Source: Terribacillus halophilus
GTDB lineage: Bacteria > Bacillota > Bacilli > Bacillales > Amphibacillaceae
DNA length: 64,000 nucleotides
Assembly (NCBI RefSeq): GCF_900162685.1
Contig: NZ_LT727827.1
Coordinates: 599,971 to 663,970 of the forward strand
Direction of reading: 5' to 3'
Numbering within the stretch: the first letter of the stretch is position 1; each line of letters begins with the position of its first letter. The translations under genes and the position numbers were made by a program. The notes below the pieces were generated by a model. It was not told where the DNA came from and searched no databases. It was given only the letters and a program-made list of their open reading frames with translations. Positions 50,390 to 59,863 of the stretch are shown here, piece after piece.

Positions 50390-51607
50390 CTATTCTTTTA
50401 TGCTCTCCTGCTGCTGGTTGATGTATCCGTTTTTCCCTGCTCCCATACCGACAAGCCACAGCGAGACTGCTACAGTTAGTAATAATAGTAAAGGTACTTT
50501 CCAACCAGAAGTAACGTCATGTAATAGCCCGACTAAAGTAGGTCCAACCGCAGCTAACAAATAACCAACAAATTGTGCCATGCCTGATAGTTCTGCTGCT
50601 TCTTGCGCTGACTGGGTGCGTAATACAAAGAACATTGTGGCTAAACTGAACACGCCTCCTCCAGCTATTCCGAATAGCAAGACACTGATTACACTGACCC
50701 ATGTAATACCCGTTAACAATCCTGAGAAGCTAATCACAAAGCATACAGCTATTAAACTTACAATTCCCCTTTGGCCTGTTAAACGACCCGCTAAAATTGG
50801 AAGCAAGAACGAAGTTGGTAAACTGCAAACCTGCATAAGTGCAAGCAGCCAGCCAGAAGTTGCGTCGCTAAATCCTTGATCCCGTAATATAGTCGGCAGC
50901 CAGGTAAGCATGATATAAAACAGAAGTGATTGTAACCCCATAAAGCACGTTACCATCCAAGCAAGCCGTGATGACCATAGCGCCTTCCCTCTCTTAGGAA
51001 TGGTAATGGCTGATTTGTCACGCAAACGCAGTCGTGGTATCCAAGCAACTAAAGCTGCCAGTGTCAACACTACCCACACAGCGAGTGCGCCATGCCAACC
51101 AAGGCCCAGACCTTCAGACAATGGAATACTAACTCCAGAAGCAACAGCAGCCATTCCATTCATAGTCATCGCGTAAGCTCCTGTCATCATACCAACATTT
51201 CTAGGGAACTCTCGTTTAATGAGACCCGGCAGCAGGACATTACCCATAGCAATTCCAATTCCCGCTAATGCTGTTCCAACGAAAAGCAGCCATAACGGAG
51301 AGAAAGAACGTAAAATAAGTCCAGCAGCAATAATAAATAAACCCGCAAATAGTGTTCTCTCCATACCAATACGCTTAGCAATTCTTGGCGCAACCAATGC
51401 AAAAACGGCAAACGCGAGTAAAGGCAAGGTAGTCAGCATACCTGTAGAAGCATTGCCAATGCCAGTATCTAAACGAATGCTATCAATTAACGGACTTAAA
51501 CCCGTTATCGGTGCACGCAAATTAGCACTCACAAGCAGTACACCTAAAACTAGCATAGCAATTCCAACACGTGCTGATTCACGTTTTATTTGTTTGGATT
51601 GTTCCAT
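50390..51607 (-). CDS. MFS transporter, CynX/NimT type
   Basis: 405 residues, twelve helices. The N-terminal SANLRAPITGLSPLIDSI is characteristic of CynX/NimT transporters, with GNVLLPGLIKREFPRNVGMM and WLPTILRDQGFSDATSGWLL later. E. coli CynX and NimT take up or export cyanate and 2-nitroimidazole; the Bacillus relative is YycB. Substrate unknown here. GGAGAGG precedes the ATG. Single gene ending in a terminator that faces the lipoprotein array. Confidence 0.87.
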   Translation of the reverse strand: MEQSKQIKRESARVGIAMLVLGVLLVSANLRAPITGLSPLIDSIRLDTGIGNASTGMLTTLPLLAFAVFALVAPRIAKRIGMERTLFAGLFIIAAGLILRSFSPLWLLFVGTALAGIGIAMGNVLLPGLIKREFPRNVGMMTGAYAMTMNGMAAVASGVSIPLSEGLGLGWHGALAVWVVLTLAALVAWIPRLRLRDKSAITIPKRGKALWSSRLAWMVTCFMGLQSLLFYIMLTWLPTILRDQGFSDATSGWLLALMQVCSLPTSFLLPILAGRLTGQRGIVSLIAVCFVISFSGLLTGITWVSVISVLLFGIAGGGVFSLATMFFVLRTQSAQEAAELSGMAQFVGYLLAAVGPTLVGLLHDVTSGWKVPLLLLLTVAVSLWLVGMGAGKNGYINQQQESIKE

Positions 51608-51882
51608 ATTACCTCTCCTTACTACTCATTTAGCTTTATAAGCAGAACCAATTATCCTACCCAAAAAAGAAACACCTTAACGGAAAGGCATTTTGGCAAT
51701 GTAATATATATACTAAGTTAATCAGCCTGTCTATTTTCTCAACAATAAATAGAATATCTGAATAGGACCCAGCTAATGCAACCTCAATCCTAGGATCTAT
51801 AAGAAAACTAACCTAATAATAACACACAAAGATATGGTAAAATTATACCAACACACCTCCCCTAATAAAGGAAAGTGGCTTA

Positions 51883-52146
51883 ATGGACTTTTCACTAAAA
51901 AACCTAGCTGACATCATACTGCTTTATATGGAGAATTTGATTCCCACCAAGAAAAGCAAGTTGTATAAAAAGAACCTAAAGATTCTTAAACAACAGGATT
52001 GGTTTAATGAATTAAGGAATGGATATAACCCTGTATTCTTAATGAATATTTCTATTCGCGAGAAAATTATTGAGTATGACGAAAAACTAAATCAACAAGA
52101 GTACAAGTCTGAATTAAAAGAAGTACTAAGGAAGGAGCTTGGTTGA
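51883..52146 (+). CDS. Uncharacterised 87-aa protein
   Basis: A basic helical protein (YMENLIPTKKSKLYKKNLKI, LRNGYNPVFLMNISIREKII, SELKEVLRKELG) of no recognised family. AAAGGA lies ten bases before the ATG. No signal peptide or membrane helix. Two hairpins downstream separate it from the sugar isomerase gene. The frame looks real from its base pattern and ribosome site, but its role is unknown. Confidence 0.55.
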   Translation: MDFSLKNLADIILLYMENLIPTKKSKLYKKNLKILKQQDWFNELRNGYNPVFLMNISIREKIIEYDEKLNQQEYKSELKEVLRKELG

Positions 52147-52192
52147 TAGAAAAGTTTGCAAATCGAGCTACACTCTATTTAATTATAAAATT

Positions 52193-52267
52193 GGTCAATC
52201 CTTCTATCAATTGACCCATCATATGCTAATGCTTACAATCCTAATAAGGGCAGCTATTCCTGCCCTT
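52193..52267 (+). other. Two hairpins between the 87-aa gene and the isomerase gene
   Basis: GGTCAAT-10-ATTGACC (52193-52216) and AAGGGCAG-6-CTGCCCTT (52246-52267) are perfect inverted repeats. The second could be a terminator without a strong T-run, the first an operator. No gene lies in 52147-52345; an open frame there lacks a start. Confidence 0.45.
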
Positions 52268-52345
52268 AATACCCCGGTATTCATTCAGAACCACATTGCA
52301 GCAGATGCTTTCCCTGAACTTAATAAATCAAATGGAGGAACCCAA

Positions 52346-53155
52346 ATGAAGAGGGACTACGGTCTTAGCTTATGGACTTTCGGAGACAACATATCCTTTG
52401 AAGCGAAGTGTAAGATAGCAGCGGATATCGGCGTCGATGGTGTAGAAATACAAGGCGACATGACCCAGGATCCGATTCGTCTTAGAAAGATACTGCAAGA
52501 TCATAAACTGAAGGCATTATCCGTCACACCAATTGATGCTGATATCTCCAGCAATGATACGGCAAAGCGTTCCGAAGCTGTTCAATACTTTTTGGACATG
52601 TTGGATTGGGCTAAGGCGCTTGGTTCTGAACGCATTTGTCTGCATGGGAAAGTAGGAAAAACACAAGTGAGCGACGATTACCAACTAGACTGGGATCGGT
52701 TAGTCGATAGCGCTAAAAAAATCATGGAGAAAGCAGAGCAGCTAGATATCGAGGTGGTTTTTGAAGTCCTTAACCGTTATGAAAGCTACCAAGTCACTAC
52801 AGCAAAGGAAGCTGTGAAACTAGTTGAAACTGTTTCTAGTCCGAATCTCTTCCTTTTACTAGATGCCTATCATATGAATATTGAAGAACAAAATCCAGTA
52901 CAAGCACTAAGATCAACGGCTGATAAATTGCGCGTGTACCATATAGCGGATTCTAACAGACAAGCTATCGGGGACGGGCACGCAAACTTGCAGGAGCAAG
53001 TAAACACCCTCTGCGAAATTGGCTACCAAGGACCCATTGTTATGGAAATGACTGCGTCAGATTCTAATCATGAAGAACAAGATTACTTAGACAGCGTAAC
53101 CTCCTATTATAAACGCTCCCTCCGAACGTTAAAGACATGGGAAAGTGATTTTTAA
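52346..53155 (+). CDS. Sugar phosphate isomerase/epimerase (TIM barrel)
   Basis: 269 residues from ATG 52346, which has GGAGG seven bases upstream; a longer in-frame extension lacks a ribosome site. The family pattern is IAADIGVDGVEIQGD, SERICLHGKVGK, VVFEVLNRYE, LLLDAYHMNIEE, YHIADSNRQAIGDGH and GPIVMEMTA, giving Glu, Asp, His and Glu for the metal. This is the arrangement of hexulose and tagatose epimerases. The GH43 gene lies convergent beyond a terminator. Substrate unknown. Confidence 0.87.
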   Translation: MKRDYGLSLWTFGDNISFEAKCKIAADIGVDGVEIQGDMTQDPIRLRKILQDHKLKALSVTPIDADISSNDTAKRSEAVQYFLDMLDWAKALGSERICLHGKVGKTQVSDDYQLDWDRLVDSAKKIMEKAEQLDIEVVFEVLNRYESYQVTTAKEAVKLVETVSSPNLFLLLDAYHMNIEEQNPVQALRSTADKLRVYHIADSNRQAIGDGHANLQEQVNTLCEIGYQGPIVMEMTASDSNHEEQDYLDSVTSYYKRSLRTLKTWESDF

Positions 53156-53162
53156 GGATACA

Positions 53163-53198
53163 TAAGAGAACCCGACACAAGACGGTCGGGTTCTTTTT
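53163..53198 (+). terminator. Terminator of the isomerase gene
   Basis: AGAACCCGAC and GTCGGGTTCT form a 10-bp stem followed by TTTTTC; also suitable for the convergent GH43 gene. Confidence 0.88.
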
Positions 53199-53205
53199 CA
53201 CTTTA

Positions 53206-55551
53206 TTATTTAACTAGAGATTCAATTTCCGCATTGTCTAGTGCCTCTCGATAAAATACTACCTCATCCATCTGTCCGCCAAAGAATGGATCCGCACTAT
53301 AACGGCTTTTGCCTAAATAATTTGTATCCCCCAAGATATCGGATGGATTCGCTGTGATATTCTCATTCGTTCCAGCTAGCTCTCCATTCACATACAATTT
53401 CCCTGTATTACCTTCAAGCGTCACCGCAAGATGCACCCATTCGTTCACTGGCAGGGTTGTATCAGCGGCTACATTCTGATCAGCTCCGTCATTAATCGTG
53501 AATCGCAACTTACCACTTCCGTCAGATGGGGTGAGAAACATATTTTGCCCATTGCTGGCACCGATATCAAAGATCCGCTGCCAAGCTGCCCCGCCTTGCC
53601 AATTCACCAAAGCAGCGAAAGTGAAATCTTCTGCATCCGCTGCAAGCGGCGACAATTCTACATAGCTGTCTTTGCCATCCAATGCCAGCTTACCATCCGC
53701 TGTTTGAACTGCATTGCCTTTTAACAGAGCAGCAAGATTATTTCCGGAAGCATCTGTCGCTTCTCTACTGCCTGGATGGTCAAAATTATACTGCGAAATT
53801 TCCGGTTCAGATGCTTGCTGCTTCACTGTCACTTGGAAGGATTTCATCGCTTTCTTTTTACCTGCTTGAATTTTCGCTGTTAGTGTTGCTTTGCCATCGC
53901 CGCTTCCTGCTTCTGGTCGGTGTATCGTGCCGTCTTCCTCGATTACATCCGAATTGGAAGAAGTCCAAGTAATTCTCGACTCATGCGTGCCTTCCGTTGG
54001 CAACTCCACGCTTTGATACAGATTGGTGCTGTTTGGTATCTCCAGGTCTTCTTTCACTGCTGCCACGATTTCCTTATCTTTCATGTCTTCCATTCGATTG
54101 CCCCATACTGCGACCCCTTTATCCGATAAAGCGGTGAATGTTGTGTCATATTGCTGTGCGGCTTCGTCCCATTGTTTCAGGAAAAATCCGCTATACTTCT
54201 CTCCTTCAATCGTTAGCGTAATCTCGTTATTCTTGCCGCGCTTCCACTTTCCTTCTATAGCACCTTCAACTTTTCCGTTCTTCTTTAATGTAATCTGCTC
54301 CGATGTTTTCACATCAGCAGAAATATCTTTACCATGATTCACATACTGATAATCCCCAGCCATATCCTTCAGCTTGATTTTTGCTTCCGTCTCGTTCGTA
54401 TTACGGGATGGAGCCACAACAGGCCAGCCATCTTTATTCATATGCATCTGGTGCACCCGCACTTCATGCTCTTCCCCGCGGTCAGGGAAGCGAGAATGGA
54501 AAATCAGATAATGATTTTTTGTATCTTCATCATAGAAAGCTGTATTGTGACCCGGCGAAACATAACCAATCCCCGGCTCCTCACCTGGATCACCAACTTT
54601 TTTCTCAAACAGATTATTCCCAAGCAACTTCACGCCATAGGGTTCAATCGACTTATCATCAAACAGCGGCAAGGTCGGGTCCGCCTTTACATCAGTCATG
54701 TCATTTCCTTCTGCATCATAAAACGGCCCATCCGGAGACTCAGATCGCACTGCACGGATATTATAGCCACCAAACGAATCCAATCCGCCGAAAGAAAGGA
54801 ACATATAATAATAGTCTGTTTCCGGACTGTACATCATTGCTGGTCCTTCAATACGACTATGATTACCACCCATCAGCTTCTTTCCATATCCCTGTCCCGG
54901 AAGCGGCTTCCCGGTTTTCTCATCCATTTCCATAATAAAAATACCACCAGAATAAGAACCATATACCATCCATAACTTGCCGTCTTTATCATAAAACACA
55001 TCTGGGTCGACCACATTCGGGTGCTTCGTACCATCATAGATTGTACCATCCTCACTCGGCTCATCCCACATACCCGATTTCAAGATAATACCTGTATCCT
55101 CATAAGGCCCCTCAATGTTATCCGCCACCGCAACACCCATCGCTGACCGCGGTGAATCGCCCTTACATGCATTGTAGTACATATAAAACTTTCCATCTGC
55201 CAGCTGAATCACATCTGCCGCCCAAAGCGTATCCGTCTGCGCCCAATCAAGCGTTTCCTTCAATTCTTCCGTCACATTAGGAATTAATTTATTGCCATCA
55301 CGCACACCTGAGTCAACCATCTTCCATTTCATAAGATCATTTGTTTTTGCTGCAGCTAAATGAGAGCCGAAAACATAGTATTGGTCGTCTACTTCAATGA
55401 CAGATGGATCATGAACAGAAGCATTCTCAAAGACTGGTGTCTCTACATGTCCACCTTTTCCTTTCGCAAAAGTATCAGCACCTGGCAAAGTTGGGATGAG
55501 CATAACTGCAGATAGCATCGAAACAACAAGCAAACGATTTTTAGTTTTCAT
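53206..55551 (-). CDS. Secreted GH43 arabinanase with Ig-like and LamG-like domains
   Basis: 781 residues from ATG 55551 (GGAGGAAAG upstream). A signal peptide (about 1-30) is followed by a five-bladed GH43 domain (35-390). Its acids are in VHDPSVIEV (nucleophile-side Asp), NVVDPDVFYD and RIEGPAMMY, with SPGHNT for calcium or substrate binding, as in endo-1,5-alpha-arabinanases such as Abn2. An all-beta domain (about 395-480), a bacterial Ig-like domain (about 490-580) and a LamG-like lectin domain (about 590-780, with DKQ-type VNEWVHLAVTLEG and GQMDEVVFYREAL) follow. Abn2 of B. subtilis ends near 470, so the last 300 residues are extra and probably bind glycan. Confidence 0.9.
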   Translation of the reverse strand: MKTKNRLLVVSMLSAVMLIPTLPGADTFAKGKGGHVETPVFENASVHDPSVIEVDDQYYVFGSHLAAAKTNDLMKWKMVDSGVRDGNKLIPNVTEELKETLDWAQTDTLWAADVIQLADGKFYMYYNACKGDSPRSAMGVAVADNIEGPYEDTGIILKSGMWDEPSEDGTIYDGTKHPNVVDPDVFYDKDGKLWMVYGSYSGGIFIMEMDEKTGKPLPGQGYGKKLMGGNHSRIEGPAMMYSPETDYYYMFLSFGGLDSFGGYNIRAVRSESPDGPFYDAEGNDMTDVKADPTLPLFDDKSIEPYGVKLLGNNLFEKKVGDPGEEPGIGYVSPGHNTAFYDEDTKNHYLIFHSRFPDRGEEHEVRVHQMHMNKDGWPVVAPSRNTNETEAKIKLKDMAGDYQYVNHGKDISADVKTSEQITLKKNGKVEGAIEGKWKRGKNNEITLTIEGEKYSGFFLKQWDEAAQQYDTTFTALSDKGVAVWGNRMEDMKDKEIVAAVKEDLEIPNSTNLYQSVELPTEGTHESRITWTSSNSDVIEEDGTIHRPEAGSGDGKATLTAKIQAGKKKAMKSFQVTVKQQASEPEISQYNFDHPGSREATDASGNNLAALLKGNAVQTADGKLALDGKDSYVELSPLAADAEDFTFAALVNWQGGAAWQRIFDIGASNGQNMFLTPSDGSGKLRFTINDGADQNVAADTTLPVNEWVHLAVTLEGNTGKLYVNGELAGTNENITANPSDILGDTNYLGKSRYSADPFFGGQMDEVVFYREALDNAEIESLVK

Positions 55552-55569
55552 ATCTTTCCTCCCCATCTA

Positions 55570-55583
55570 TGATAACGCTTACA
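55570..55583 (-). promoter_or_regulatory. cre site (CcpA) upstream of the arabinanase gene
   Basis: Minus strand TGTAAGCGTTATCA, a full match to TGWAANCGNTNWCA, 19 bp before the start. Nine of its bases match the cre before the sugar importer. Repression by glucose through CcpA is expected, by roadblock or promoter overlap. Confidence 0.8.
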
Positions 55584-55861
55584 CATTACTGATATAAGAT
55601 TAGGAAGAATAGATAAAGTTGTCAATAAGTATAAAATCCTTATTTATTAATTAAATTATTTATAAGTTTATTGTTCTGTAGAGCTCCACATTCACAAATA
55701 TAGCAATATGTACGTACAAGTTTTAATTAGCTTTTACTTATCAAATAAGCACCTACAGTTTCTTTTCATCTGCATATTCTCCCCTAATAAGGGTCCTGTT
55801 ACTATATCCACAATTCCGGTAGGCGAGCTAACACCTTCTTTCTTATGGATGTACGTTCTAT
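55584..55861. other. Intergenic, no supported gene
   Basis: AT-rich sequence upstream of the arabinanase gene. A 40-codon minus frame near 55760-55861 reads EGVSSPTGIVDIVTGPLLGE but has no start or known family, so it may be a remnant. No other structure seen. Confidence 0.45.
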
Positions 55862-56281
55862 CTAATAGTTTTTTCTTTTAACTTGGTACAGTCTTACTAC
55901 ATATCTAATTAGCAAAAACAACATACCAGGGGGAGCCAAAAACATACTCAAGGCAAATATAAAAAAACCGTACATTGCAAACTGAAATTGTTCTATCCCC
56001 CTTTGCAGCACCCAATTTTGTGTTTTCTTTATTCTACGAGCGAGTCTGAAACCCAAAAGCACATCATAAAAGAACTTCGCAAAAGGAAATAACACATACG
56101 AGATTATAATAACAGGAAACAGTTCAAAATCATCCGTAAAATAAAATATTAGCGAAGTGGCGACGCACCCTAACAGCCCAATCAAATAAGCTTTCCTTAC
56201 ATATTTTCTATCAAACGGCATGTTAATCGATTTGGGTTCCCTTCGTTCTGAACGCCGTAATCTTGTTCCATGTACTTTCAT
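55862..56281 (-). CDS. Uncharacterised small membrane protein
   Basis: 139 residues with a basic N terminus (RLRRSERREPK) and four hydrophobic segments (about 32-50, 54-72, 98-117 and 118-133), the last followed by a basic tail VKRKNY. Positive-inside rule places both ends in the cytoplasm. No family recognised. GGGGAA precedes the ATG. Alone between the arabinanase and the ABC cluster. Confidence 0.65.
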   Translation of the reverse strand: MKVHGTRLRRSERREPKSINMPFDRKYVRKAYLIGLLGCVATSLIFYFTDDFELFPVIIISYVLFPFAKFFYDVLLGFRLARRIKKTQNWVLQRGIEQFQFAMYGFFIFALSMFLAPPGMLFLLIRYVVRLYQVKRKNY

Positions 56282-56410
56282 AAAACTTTCCCCTTTATTA
56301 TACAGATTCCTATCAGGCAGTATATATATCTTCTGATTAACATTCTAGCTATCATCTTACATTCAAGATTAATATATAAATTATCTAATCATTAAGGGAA
56401 ATAGTATAGC

Positions 56411-56438
56411 AAAAAGAGGCTGAATCACTTATCCAGCC
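56411..56438 (-). terminator. Terminator of the ABC exporter operon
   Basis: Minus strand: GGCTG, 11-nt loop, CAGCC, then TCTTTTTG. Confidence 0.65.
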
Positions 56439-56447
56439 CCATCGTAA

Positions 56448-57545
56448 CTAATTACTCCTTCGCTCTACCAGATTAATACCCACTCCCATAGCTACTATGC
56501 CGATGAGCAGCATATACAACAGCGACATCAGTACATCTTGCAGACCAGTACCATAGAACACAACTGACATGATCGCTTCCATCGCATGTGCCAGCGGGAA
56601 TAGATCCGCAATAAACAGCAGCACAGGATTGGTAATCGTTCCTGGCATCATATAAACACCGCTGACGAGAGGAATCACCGGAATGACGGACGGATAGATA
56701 GCATAAAACTGCTCCGGCGTCCTGACAAATCCGGTAATCAGCATGGCAATACTGATCATGCCGAATGTAAAGCAGGCAGCGATGAGGATAATCAGCCACA
56801 AATTATCTCCCACATCGTATTGTAAGACATACTTAAATACGATTAGTACGACTACAATTTGAAACATCGTAATCAGAAAGCTATATAACAAATAACCACT
56901 ATACATATTTGTTTTCTTCAAGGGGGATAAAATCATTCGATCCCAAATACCTGCGACTTTATCTTGCGTCACGTTGTTAACCTTGAATCCAAGAAGGAAC
57001 ATCGAGATCAAGAACGTGAAGGCAAACAGCAATTGCGTACGGATGTTGTACGCCGTAATCTGTTCACTATCCAATCCTTGCGCTACCAGCTGAAACGGCG
57101 GATCATCAAGATAACTCTCTATTTCCTCTCGCACATCTCCTCCCTCTTGTGACTCCACTGCACGGATTTGTGCTTCTTGTAGAAACACCTTCTTCACATG
57201 CTGTTCGACAGAGGAAACGCTCGGCATATTTTTGGAAACCAGCAGTCGATAATCATCTTCCATGAGCTTTACTGCCACATCGCTATTGCCTTTCTTTATG
57301 TCTTCACGTGCTTTGTCTGGTTCTACAACTTCAAATGTAAAGGTGTCATTTGTATTTAATAAACCTCCCCACTTCTTTTCAATTTCGGCGGCATTGGCTT
57401 CTTCACTGAAAATAACAACGGTTGTTACAGATTGAAGGCCGCCGCCAAATAAAAGCGTTGCAGCAATACTTCCTACAATCAATAATAATACCAACAGCGG
57501 TTTTCGTTTGTCCTTTGCGAATTGCGCCCATAATACATCCTTCAT
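56448..57545 (-). CDS. ABC-2 type permease (LnrN-like)
   Basis: 365 residues. One N-terminal helix (LLVLLLIVGSIAATLLFGGG), an extracellular domain of about 140 residues (SEEANAAEIEKKWGG, YRLLVSKNMPSVSSV) and five C-terminal helices. The layout matches the exporter permeases of the LnrLMN type. It overlaps the other permease gene by four bases, so translation is coupled. With that gene and the ATPase it should form a drug exporter. Confidence 0.85.
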   Translation of the reverse strand: MKDVLWAQFAKDKRKPLLVLLLIVGSIAATLLFGGGLQSVTTVVIFSEEANAAEIEKKWGGLLNTNDTFTFEVVEPDKAREDIKKGNSDVAVKLMEDDYRLLVSKNMPSVSSVEQHVKKVFLQEAQIRAVESQEGGDVREEIESYLDDPPFQLVAQGLDSEQITAYNIRTQLLFAFTFLISMFLLGFKVNNVTQDKVAGIWDRMILSPLKKTNMYSGYLLYSFLITMFQIVVVLIVFKYVLQYDVGDNLWLIILIAACFTFGMISIAMLITGFVRTPEQFYAIYPSVIPVIPLVSGVYMMPGTITNPVLLFIADLFPLAHAMEAIMSVVFYGTGLQDVLMSLLYMLLIGIVAMGVGINLVERRSN

Positions 57546-58810
57546 TGCGCTTTCCCCCTTTTCGGAAACAAAGCTAAGCCAATGAACGTGAACAGGAAGA
57601 AGAAACCAATCATGTATAAGCTGGTCTGGACAATAGTGGATGGATCTTCAAATTGAATCCACTCTGTCAGGATGGCAAGGAACAGTCCGTTCGGTGTCCA
57701 TGTTCCAATTTGCTGCAGCCAATCAGGCAGCATATAGATAGGAAAAAACCCTCCTCCTAATGTACCAAACAGCAAAGTAGCCAACATAAAAATCCCATTT
57801 GCCGCATCCACACTAGTCATCCGCAACAAAACCGCCGTATAAATAGCTGCTAAGCCCGACAGCACGAACGCGAGCAAAACAACCATCAACAAAATACCAA
57901 CCCAAAAGACGAACGAGCGATCCGGGAATACGCCCATCAGAAAATGAGATACAAGCAATACAAATAGAATCTGCAATACAATCAGACAGACAGCCGCAGC
58001 CATCTTGCCAATCAAAAATCGTATTGGATGGCTATTTGCTAATAAGATGCGGTTGAATATGTGGTCCCTGATTTCCACTCCTGTTTTCATAGCTACTGTC
58101 GCTACGACAAACAAGGCAAATAGCGCTCCCAATGCTATCGTAAAATACTGGGTCATATTGAAATCGTATGCAGTACCTATATCCTCCAAACCGCCTTTAG
58201 GAAGAGCTGCCTCTATTCCTGTACCATCCGTTACTTCCTGTATGGCAAATTGATAATTTAATTGTTCAATAAATCCTTGTATGAACTGTTGCAGTGCACT
58301 GCTAGTTGTTGTTTCTTCTTCTATCTTATAAATTAAAGATGAAGTTGGAGGTTCGCCTGTAATGTTCGCGTATAAACTATCTGCGGTGTACCCTTGCGGA
58401 ATAATCAGCATACTATCAAGGTCGCCCTCATTTACTTTCTCGGCCGCCGCTTTTTCCTCCAGATGGTGAACCGTCACCCATTCCTTTACATCATCACTCT
58501 CCAAATAATCCAAAAGCAATTGAACAGGCTTTATCTCCTCTGCAGCCTCCGCAACCATCTTTGCCTCCTGCTCCTCAAAGGCTGCATCACGAACCAATCT
58601 TTCCTTCAGCTGCCCCAATACTTCTGACTCGTTATCTTGATTCACGACGGCTAACTGTAAATCCATCGTTACTTCGTCATCACTATCAAACAACCCAGCA
58701 AAAGCGAAATTTAGCACGACAACCAAAACAATCGGAAGCAACAGCACCGTAAGCAGCTCTTTCCAGTCTCGTAAAAAAATCAGCAAATCCTTTTTGATAA
58801 AGCTTCGCAT
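57542..58810 (-). CDS. ABC-2 type permease (LnrM-like)
   Basis: 422 residues: an N-terminal helix (ELLTVLLLPIVLVVVLNFAF), a large extracellular domain (about 45-200) and six C-terminal helices. It resembles the second permease of the lnrLMN exporter. It starts 13 bp after the ATPase stop and overlaps the next permease. GGGGGGTGTCAGG lies before the ATG. Confidence 0.86.
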   Translation of the reverse strand: MRSFIKKDLLIFLRDWKELLTVLLLPIVLVVVLNFAFAGLFDSDDEVTMDLQLAVVNQDNESEVLGQLKERLVRDAAFEEQEAKMVAEAAEEIKPVQLLLDYLESDDVKEWVTVHHLEEKAAAEKVNEGDLDSMLIIPQGYTADSLYANITGEPPTSSLIYKIEEETTTSSALQQFIQGFIEQLNYQFAIQEVTDGTGIEAALPKGGLEDIGTAYDFNMTQYFTIALGALFALFVVATVAMKTGVEIRDHIFNRILLANSHPIRFLIGKMAAAVCLIVLQILFVLLVSHFLMGVFPDRSFVFWVGILLMVVLLAFVLSGLAAIYTAVLLRMTSVDAANGIFMLATLLFGTLGGGFFPIYMLPDWLQQIGTWTPNGLFLAILTEWIQFEDPSTIVQTSLYMIGFFFLFTFIGLALFPKRGKAQ

Positions 58811-58823
58811 CCTGACACCCCCC

Positions 58824-59756
58824 TTAATCTCGCAGTGTGCGACCCGTTAAGTGAAGAAAGACATCTTCCAAACTAGGCGTTTCTGTCTGGAAATTAAGCA
58901 ATTGGATGTGATGCTTTTCGGTAAGATGAACTAATTTACTGATCAAGCTGCTGCCCTTCGCAGCGATAATCTTCAGCTGTAATTCCGTAACTTCAATCTT
59001 ATGAACTCCTTCAATTGTTTTCACCTGCTCGACAAAGGCTTCATCCAGCTTATTTACCTCCACCTTTATCTTATCCTCGGTCGACAAGATGCGCAGTAAT
59101 TCCTCTTTTGTACCTGCCGCAATAACCTTGCCGTGGTCCATAATATATAATCGATCGCAAAGCTGCTCCACTTCTTCCATGTAATGACTCGTATAAAGAA
59201 TTGTCGTTCCATCTTGCTGATTCAGCGTGCGCACAGCTTCCAGAATATGATTTCTCGATTGTGGATCAATGCCAACTGTCGGTTCATCCAATATTAAAAT
59301 CTGCGGGCGATGCAAGAGTGCGGCTGCAATGTTCAGTCTGCGTTTCATCCCGCCGGAATAGGTCCTCACCAAATCCTTTTTGCGATCATCCAGCCCGACA
59401 AACTCTAAAGCCTGCTGAATAGCTTTCGCCAGTTCTTTGCCTCTCAACTTATAAATCGATCCAAAAAATTTCAAGTTCTCATAGGCGGACAGCTCCTGAT
59501 ACAATGCCAATTCCTGCGGCACAACTCCTGAAACACTTCTGATTTCACCCGGTTTATCAATCGCGTTCACACCATTCATCGTAATTCTGCCGCTCGTCGG
59601 CTTAATCAACGTGGAAATCATGGAGATTGTTGTAGATTTTCCGGCTCCGTTTGGGCCAAGTAATCCGACTGATTCTCCATCTGCCAAATACAAGTTAAGA
59701 TCCTGCACGACTTTTTTGCCTTTAAAGGACTTGCTTAAGTTGATTGTTTCAAGCAT
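58824..59756 (-). CDS. ABC transporter ATP-binding protein (LnrL-like)
   Basis: 310 residues from ATG 59756 (GGGGGCAAAG upstream); an upstream in-frame start lies in the terminator and is unlikely. Walker A LLGPNGAGKSTT at about 37, signature YSGGMKRRLN, Walker B ILILDEPTVG and the switch His in YTSHYMEE. The C terminus ends LTGRTLRD, with the regulatory domain typical of linearmycin-type or daunorubicin-type exporters. Confidence 0.92.
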   Translation of the reverse strand: MLETINLSKSFKGKKVVQDLNLYLADGESVGLLGPNGAGKSTTISMISTLIKPTSGRITMNGVNAIDKPGEIRSVSGVVPQELALYQELSAYENLKFFGSIYKLRGKELAKAIQQALEFVGLDDRKKDLVRTYSGGMKRRLNIAAALLHRPQILILDEPTVGIDPQSRNHILEAVRTLNQQDGTTILYTSHYMEEVEQLCDRLYIMDHGKVIAAGTKEELLRILSTEDKIKVEVNKLDEAFVEQVKTIEGVHKIEVTELQLKIIAAKGSSLISKLVHLTEKHHIQLLNFQTETPSLEDVFLHLTGRTLRD

Positions 59757-59794
59757 GTCTTTGCCCCCTATAATGTTGTTACTTGCATCATAAA

Positions 59795-59828
59795 TAAAAA
59801 AGACCACAGCCACTACTGACTATGGTCA
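59795..59828 (-). terminator. Terminator between regulator and ABC genes
   Basis: Minus strand: GACCATAGTCA, short loop, TGGCTGTGGTC (two G-U pairs), then TTTTTTATT. It separates the two-component genes from the ABC genes, which then need their own promoter or read-through. Confidence 0.7.
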
Positions 59829-59863
59829 TTCTGCAATTGGTCACTTGTTACTTTCGTCACTTT

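Noticed and set aside
50580-50879. Plus-strand frames inside the CynX-type gene
   Set aside because: Antisense shadows with no ribosome sites or recognisable domains.
52139-52345. N-terminal extension of the sugar isomerase
   Set aside because: The extension lacks a ribosome site and contains two hairpins; GGAGG marks the start at 52346.
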